This document shows, piece after piece, positions 4,835-7,522 of a stretch of 7,522 bases of DNA; within the stretch, counting starts at the first letter, position 1, and each line of letters starts with the position of its first letter. Both the position numbers and the translations under genes were made by a program. Source of the stretch: JBHPCZ01 sp042573625 (GTDB lineage: Bacteria > Desulfobacterota > Desulfobacteria > Desulfobacterales > UBA11574); assembly GCA_042573625.1 (NCBI GenBank), contig JBHPCZ010000149.1:1-7522 (forward strand), in the 5' to 3' direction. The notes under the pieces are model-generated. The model did not search any database. It was not told the origin of the DNA and saw nothing but the letters and a program-made list of their open reading frames with translations.

Positions 4835-6154
4835 ATGAATCCAATTGCAGAACAGCTCAACCAGGCCATCGAAAAAGGAAACCCCCATCTTATGGAAATG
4901 TTGTCCGCCATGGGGAAAAATCTTTTCTTTCCTAAAGGGATTTTAAGCCAAAGCGCGGAGGCCAAGGAAAACGCCTATAAGTTAAATGCAACCATTGGAA
5001 TTGCTACGGAAAAAGGGGAAACAATGCATTTCCCTTCGGTGATGGATGCCATCTGCGACATCCGGCCTGAATCGTCATTAACCTATGCGCCTTCATTTGG
5101 AATCCCGGCGCTGAGAAAAGCCTGGCAGGCGTCTCTTTTTGAGAAGAATCCCTCCCTTGCCGATCATGCCGTCAGTCTTCCGGTGGTCACCTGCGGCATC
5201 ACGCATGCCATCAGCATGTTTGCCGACATGTGGATCGACCCGGGTGATACTGTTATTCTGCCGGATATGATGTGGGGAAACTACAACATGATCCTGAGTA
5301 CCAAAAAAGGTGCGGTCATTCGCCAGTATCCTCTATTCTCGGAAAGCGGCGGGTTTAACCATGCGGGTCTTGAGGAAAAAATCCGCGAGGTGTCACAGAA
5401 TCATGACAAGATTACAGTCTTGCTTAATTTCCCGCAGAATCCCACCGGTTATGCGGTGACCGAAGATGAAGCCGACCGCATTGTAAAAATCCTGACCGAA
5501 GCGGCGAGCAGCGGCTTAAATATCATCGCTGTCCTGGATGATGCCTACTTCGGACTTTTTTATGAAGAAGAAACCTTGAAGGAGTCCCTTTTTGCGCGCC
5601 TGAATCATCAGCATCCCAGGCTGCTTGCCATTAAACTGGACGGTGCTACAAAAGAAAACTATGTCTGGGGTTTAAGGGTAGGATTCATAACGTATGGATC
5701 CCCGATCCAAGGCGATCCGGCATTGGTATATGACGCGCTGGAGAAGAAAACCGCGGGGTGTATACGGGGAAATATCTCCAATGCGTCTCATCTGGGTCAG
5801 TCCATCGTACTGAAATCAATGCAGGATGAGCGGTATCTGTTAGAAAAAGATGAAAAATTTAAAATCCTTAAAAACAGAGCGCAGCGAGTAAAGGAAGTTC
5901 TTAAGAATTCCAAATTCAAAGACGCCTGGGATGTCTATCCATTTAACTCCGGCTACTTCATGTGCATCAGACTCAAATCCGTGGATGCTGAAACACTCAG
6001 GTGCCATCTTCTTAAAAAGTACGGCGTAGGGCTTATTTCCATTGGAGAAAAAAACCTGAGAATCGCCTTCTCATGCCTCGAAGAAAACGATATACCTGAA
6101 CTGTTTGATATAATCCTGCAAGGAGTGGAAGATCTGAAAGCGCTGAACAAATAA
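4835..6154 (+). CDS. Fold-type I PLP-dependent aminotransferase (class I/II), substrate unknown
   Basis: 439-residue cytoplasmic enzyme of the aspartate-aminotransferase fold. Landmarks: substrate-domain segment LTYAPSFGIPALRKAW (82-97), NFPQNPTGY (198-206) with the PLP-contacting Asn, LDDAYFG (234-240) with Asp and Tyr contacting the pyridine ring, the Schiff-base lysine K273 in GATKENYVWGLRVGF, R281 eight residues later (the same K-to-R spacing as in aspartate aminotransferase), and LRIAFS (408-413), whose R409 should bind the substrate carboxylate. All catalytic residues are present, so it should be active, but the motifs around the lysine (DGATKEN rather than SFSK) do not match a named amino-acid transaminase I recognise. 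Length is normal, without an extra DNA-binding domain. The start is ATG 4835 with AAAAGG about 8 nt upstream. The stop TAA (6152-6154) overlaps the ClC start. Confidence 0.88.
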   Translation: MNPIAEQLNQAIEKGNPHLMEMLSAMGKNLFFPKGILSQSAEAKENAYKLNATIGIATEKGETMHFPSVMDAICDIRPESSLTYAPSFGIPALRKAWQASLFEKNPSLADHAVSLPVVTCGITHAISMFADMWIDPGDTVILPDMMWGNYNMILSTKKGAVIRQYPLFSESGGFNHAGLEEKIREVSQNHDKITVLLNFPQNPTGYAVTEDEADRIVKILTEAASSGLNIIAVLDDAYFGLFYEEETLKESLFARLNHQHPRLLAIKLDGATKENYVWGLRVGFITYGSPIQGDPALVYDALEKKTAGCIRGNISNASHLGQSIVLKSMQDERYLLEKDEKFKILKNRAQRVKEVLKNSKFKDAWDVYPFNSGYFMCIRLKSVDAETLRCHLLKKYGVGLISIGEKNLRIAFSCLEENDIPELFDIILQGVEDLKALNK

Positions 6155-7522
6155 TGGCAACATGGACGCGATTAAATAAATGGTTTAATGCGTTAGCCGG
6201 CAAAGACAGGTCCGTTAAAATCGCCCATGCCGGCAAGTGGACCTTTTACTTTGTGCTCATTGGACTCATCGCCGGCCTGGGTTCTATTGTTTTCCATTAC
6301 CTTTGCCAGGTCGGCATTCATGTCTTTATGGATTATATGGCCGGTTATCGACCGCCCCCGCCGGCCGGTGAACATCACCTGTTTCCACCCACAAATGTTT
6401 CGTTCAACCGACTCGTCCTTCTTTTTCTCCCTGCTTTTGGCGGAATTCTGAGCGGATGGCTGGTTTATACGTTTGCCCCTGAAGCAGAGGGTCACGGCAC
6501 GGACGCTGCCATCGATGCGTACCACAATAAAGGGGGCTATATGAGGGCCAGGGTCCCGATTGTTAAAACCATCGCTTCAGCCCTCACCCTTACCACCGGC
6601 GGATCAGGCGGCAGGGAGGGACCCATTGCCCAAATCGGAGCAGGCTTTGGTTCATTTCTGGCCTCATTGTTAAAACTGTCAGACCGGGAACGTCGAATAA
6701 TGATGGCCGCCGGGATCGGCGCCGGTGTCGGCAGTATTTTCAGGGCCCCTCTGGCAGGCGCCCTTTTTGCTGCAGAAGTACTGTACAGAGACCCCGAGTT
6801 TGAATCTGAAGTCATTATCCCCGCGGGGATATCTTCCGTTGTTGCCTATTGTCTGTTCTGCCTGGTATTCGGATGGGGATCTTTGTTTGAATCACCTGAT
6901 TTTATCTTCCGAAATCCACTGGAATTAGGGCCGTATCTTATCCTCTCCATTATTCTTGTCGCTACGGGAATCCTTTATATTAAATCGTTTTACGGCGTTA
7001 TGCGGCTTTTCAAACGCATGAAAATCCCAAATCATATCAAACCTGCCATCGGAGGCATCTGTACGGGAATCATCGGTTTCTTTTTGCCTCAAGCCCTGGC
7101 GTTCGGATACGGATTTGCCCAGAAGGCGCTTTACAATGAACTGTCCATAAAATTTCTTCTACTTCTTGCTGTTGGAAAAATTTTTACCACATCATTTTCC
7201 ATAGGATCCGGCGGAAGCGGCGGTGTCTTCGGTCCGTCGGTGGTTATCGGGGGCGCAATGGGCGGCGCTGTTGGAAAAACGTTTCATATGATCATGCCCG
7301 GCATTGTCACCGAACCCGGTGCTTTTGTCGTGGTGGGCATGGCGGGCTTTTTCACCGCGGTCTCAAATGCGCCGATTTCAACAATAATATTTGTCAGTGA
7401 GATGACCAATTCATACCACCTCCTTCTGCCAAGCCTCCTCGTGTGTTCAGTATCATATCTCTTAGCAAAAAAATGGACCATTTATAATCGACAGGTAAAA
7501 AGAAAGGTCGACTCCCCCGCCC
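6154..7522 (+). CDS. ClC-family voltage-gated chloride channel/transporter, 3' end outside window
   Basis: 456 residues are visible; the frame runs open off the right edge. Inner-membrane protein with the ClC helical fold, starting with a short basic cytosolic N-terminus (1-29). Landmarks: hydrophobic helix ~30-55, first filter loop EGHGTDAA (112-119), second filter SGGREGP (151-157) with the gating glutamate E155 (nt 6616-6618), APLAGALFAAEVLYRD (198-213), third filter GGSGGVFGPS (353-362), AVSNAPIST (402-410), and TIYNRQ with Y444, the likely central-pore tyrosine. The membrane domain is essentially complete; many relatives add C-terminal CBS domains, which would lie beyond 7522. Where E. 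coli ClC has the internal proton glutamate E203, this protein has V209. ATG 6154 overlaps the aminotransferase stop (TAATG) and has no strong ribosome binding site of its own (AAGGAG lies ~30 nt upstream), so translation is probably coupled. Confidence 0.92.
   Translation, partial: MATWTRLNKWFNALAGKDRSVKIAHAGKWTFYFVLIGLIAGLGSIVFHYLCQVGIHVFMDYMAGYRPPPPAGEHHLFPPTNVSFNRLVLLFLPAFGGILSGWLVYTFAPEAEGHGTDAAIDAYHNKGGYMRARVPIVKTIASALTLTTGGSGGREGPIAQIGAGFGSFLASLLKLSDRERRIMMAAGIGAGVGSIFRAPLAGALFAAEVLYRDPEFESEVIIPAGISSVVAYCLFCLVFGWGSLFESPDFIFRNPLELGPYLILSIILVATGILYIKSFYGVMRLFKRMKIPNHIKPAIGGICTGIIGFFLPQALAFGYGFAQKALYNELSIKFLLLLAVGKIFTTSFSIGSGGSGGVFGPSVVIGGAMGGAVGKTFHMIMPGIVTEPGAFVVVGMAGFFTAVSNAPISTIIFVSEMTNSYHLLLPSLLVCSVSYLLAKKWTIYNRQVKRKVDSPA

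Noticed and set aside
6193..6525. 110-codon minus-strand frame opposite the ClC gene
   Set aside because: It is antisense to the conserved ClC N-terminal helices and first filter region, with no independent support.

Overview
The window looks like a chromosomal stretch from a Gram-negative, LPS-bearing, anaerobic deltaproteobacterium (Desulfobacterota, most likely Desulfobacterales). The assignment is inference. It rests on the lipid A/Kdo genes waaA and kdsD, a plant/trypanosome-like 6-phosphofructokinase, a small PxxKW-type cysteine-rich protein that I associate with sulfate-reducer genomes, and intergenic palindromic repeats of a style I recall from that group. No rRNA, tRNA, CRISPR array or complete insertion sequence was seen.

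Layout, left to right. (1) 1-1070, plus strand: the C-terminal ~350 residues of the Kdo transferase WaaA; an in-frame stop at 15-17 separates this part from its expected N-terminus. (2) 1071-1309: gap between convergent genes, mostly filled by an inverted-repeat element (element A). (3) 1310-3851, minus strand: kdsD (arabinose-5-phosphate isomerase, transcribed first), then pfk. A second repeat element (element B) with terminal inverted repeats and a candidate 5-bp target duplication sits between them. (4) 3852-4348: 497 bp without a gene. It holds a third element (element C, a ~176-bp nested palindrome), an AT-rich stretch (4097-4222) with three TTTCCAA-type motifs, a near-consensus sigma70 promoter and an intrinsic-terminator-like hairpin in the presumed leader. 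(5) 4349-4627, plus strand: the small nine-cysteine PxxKW-family protein, followed by an intrinsic terminator at 4650-4684. (6) 4835-7522, plus strand: a fold-type I PLP aminotransferase whose stop overlaps the start of a ClC-family chloride channel/transporter gene that runs off the right edge.

Functional links. KdsD makes arabinose-5-phosphate, the precursor of Kdo, and WaaA transfers Kdo to lipid A, so the left half carries two steps of inner-core LPS synthesis plus a glycolytic kinase. The cysteine-rich gene appears to be an independent unit with its own promoter and a terminator-like hairpin on each side. The aminotransferase and ClC genes share one base (TAATG) and are almost certainly co-translated, although no biochemical link between them is obvious. 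The most unusual features are the terminator-like hairpin between promoter and start codon of the cysteine-rich gene, the three unrelated palindromic elements in three intergenic gaps, and the ClC protein's substitutions at the internal proton-glutamate and selectivity-filter positions.
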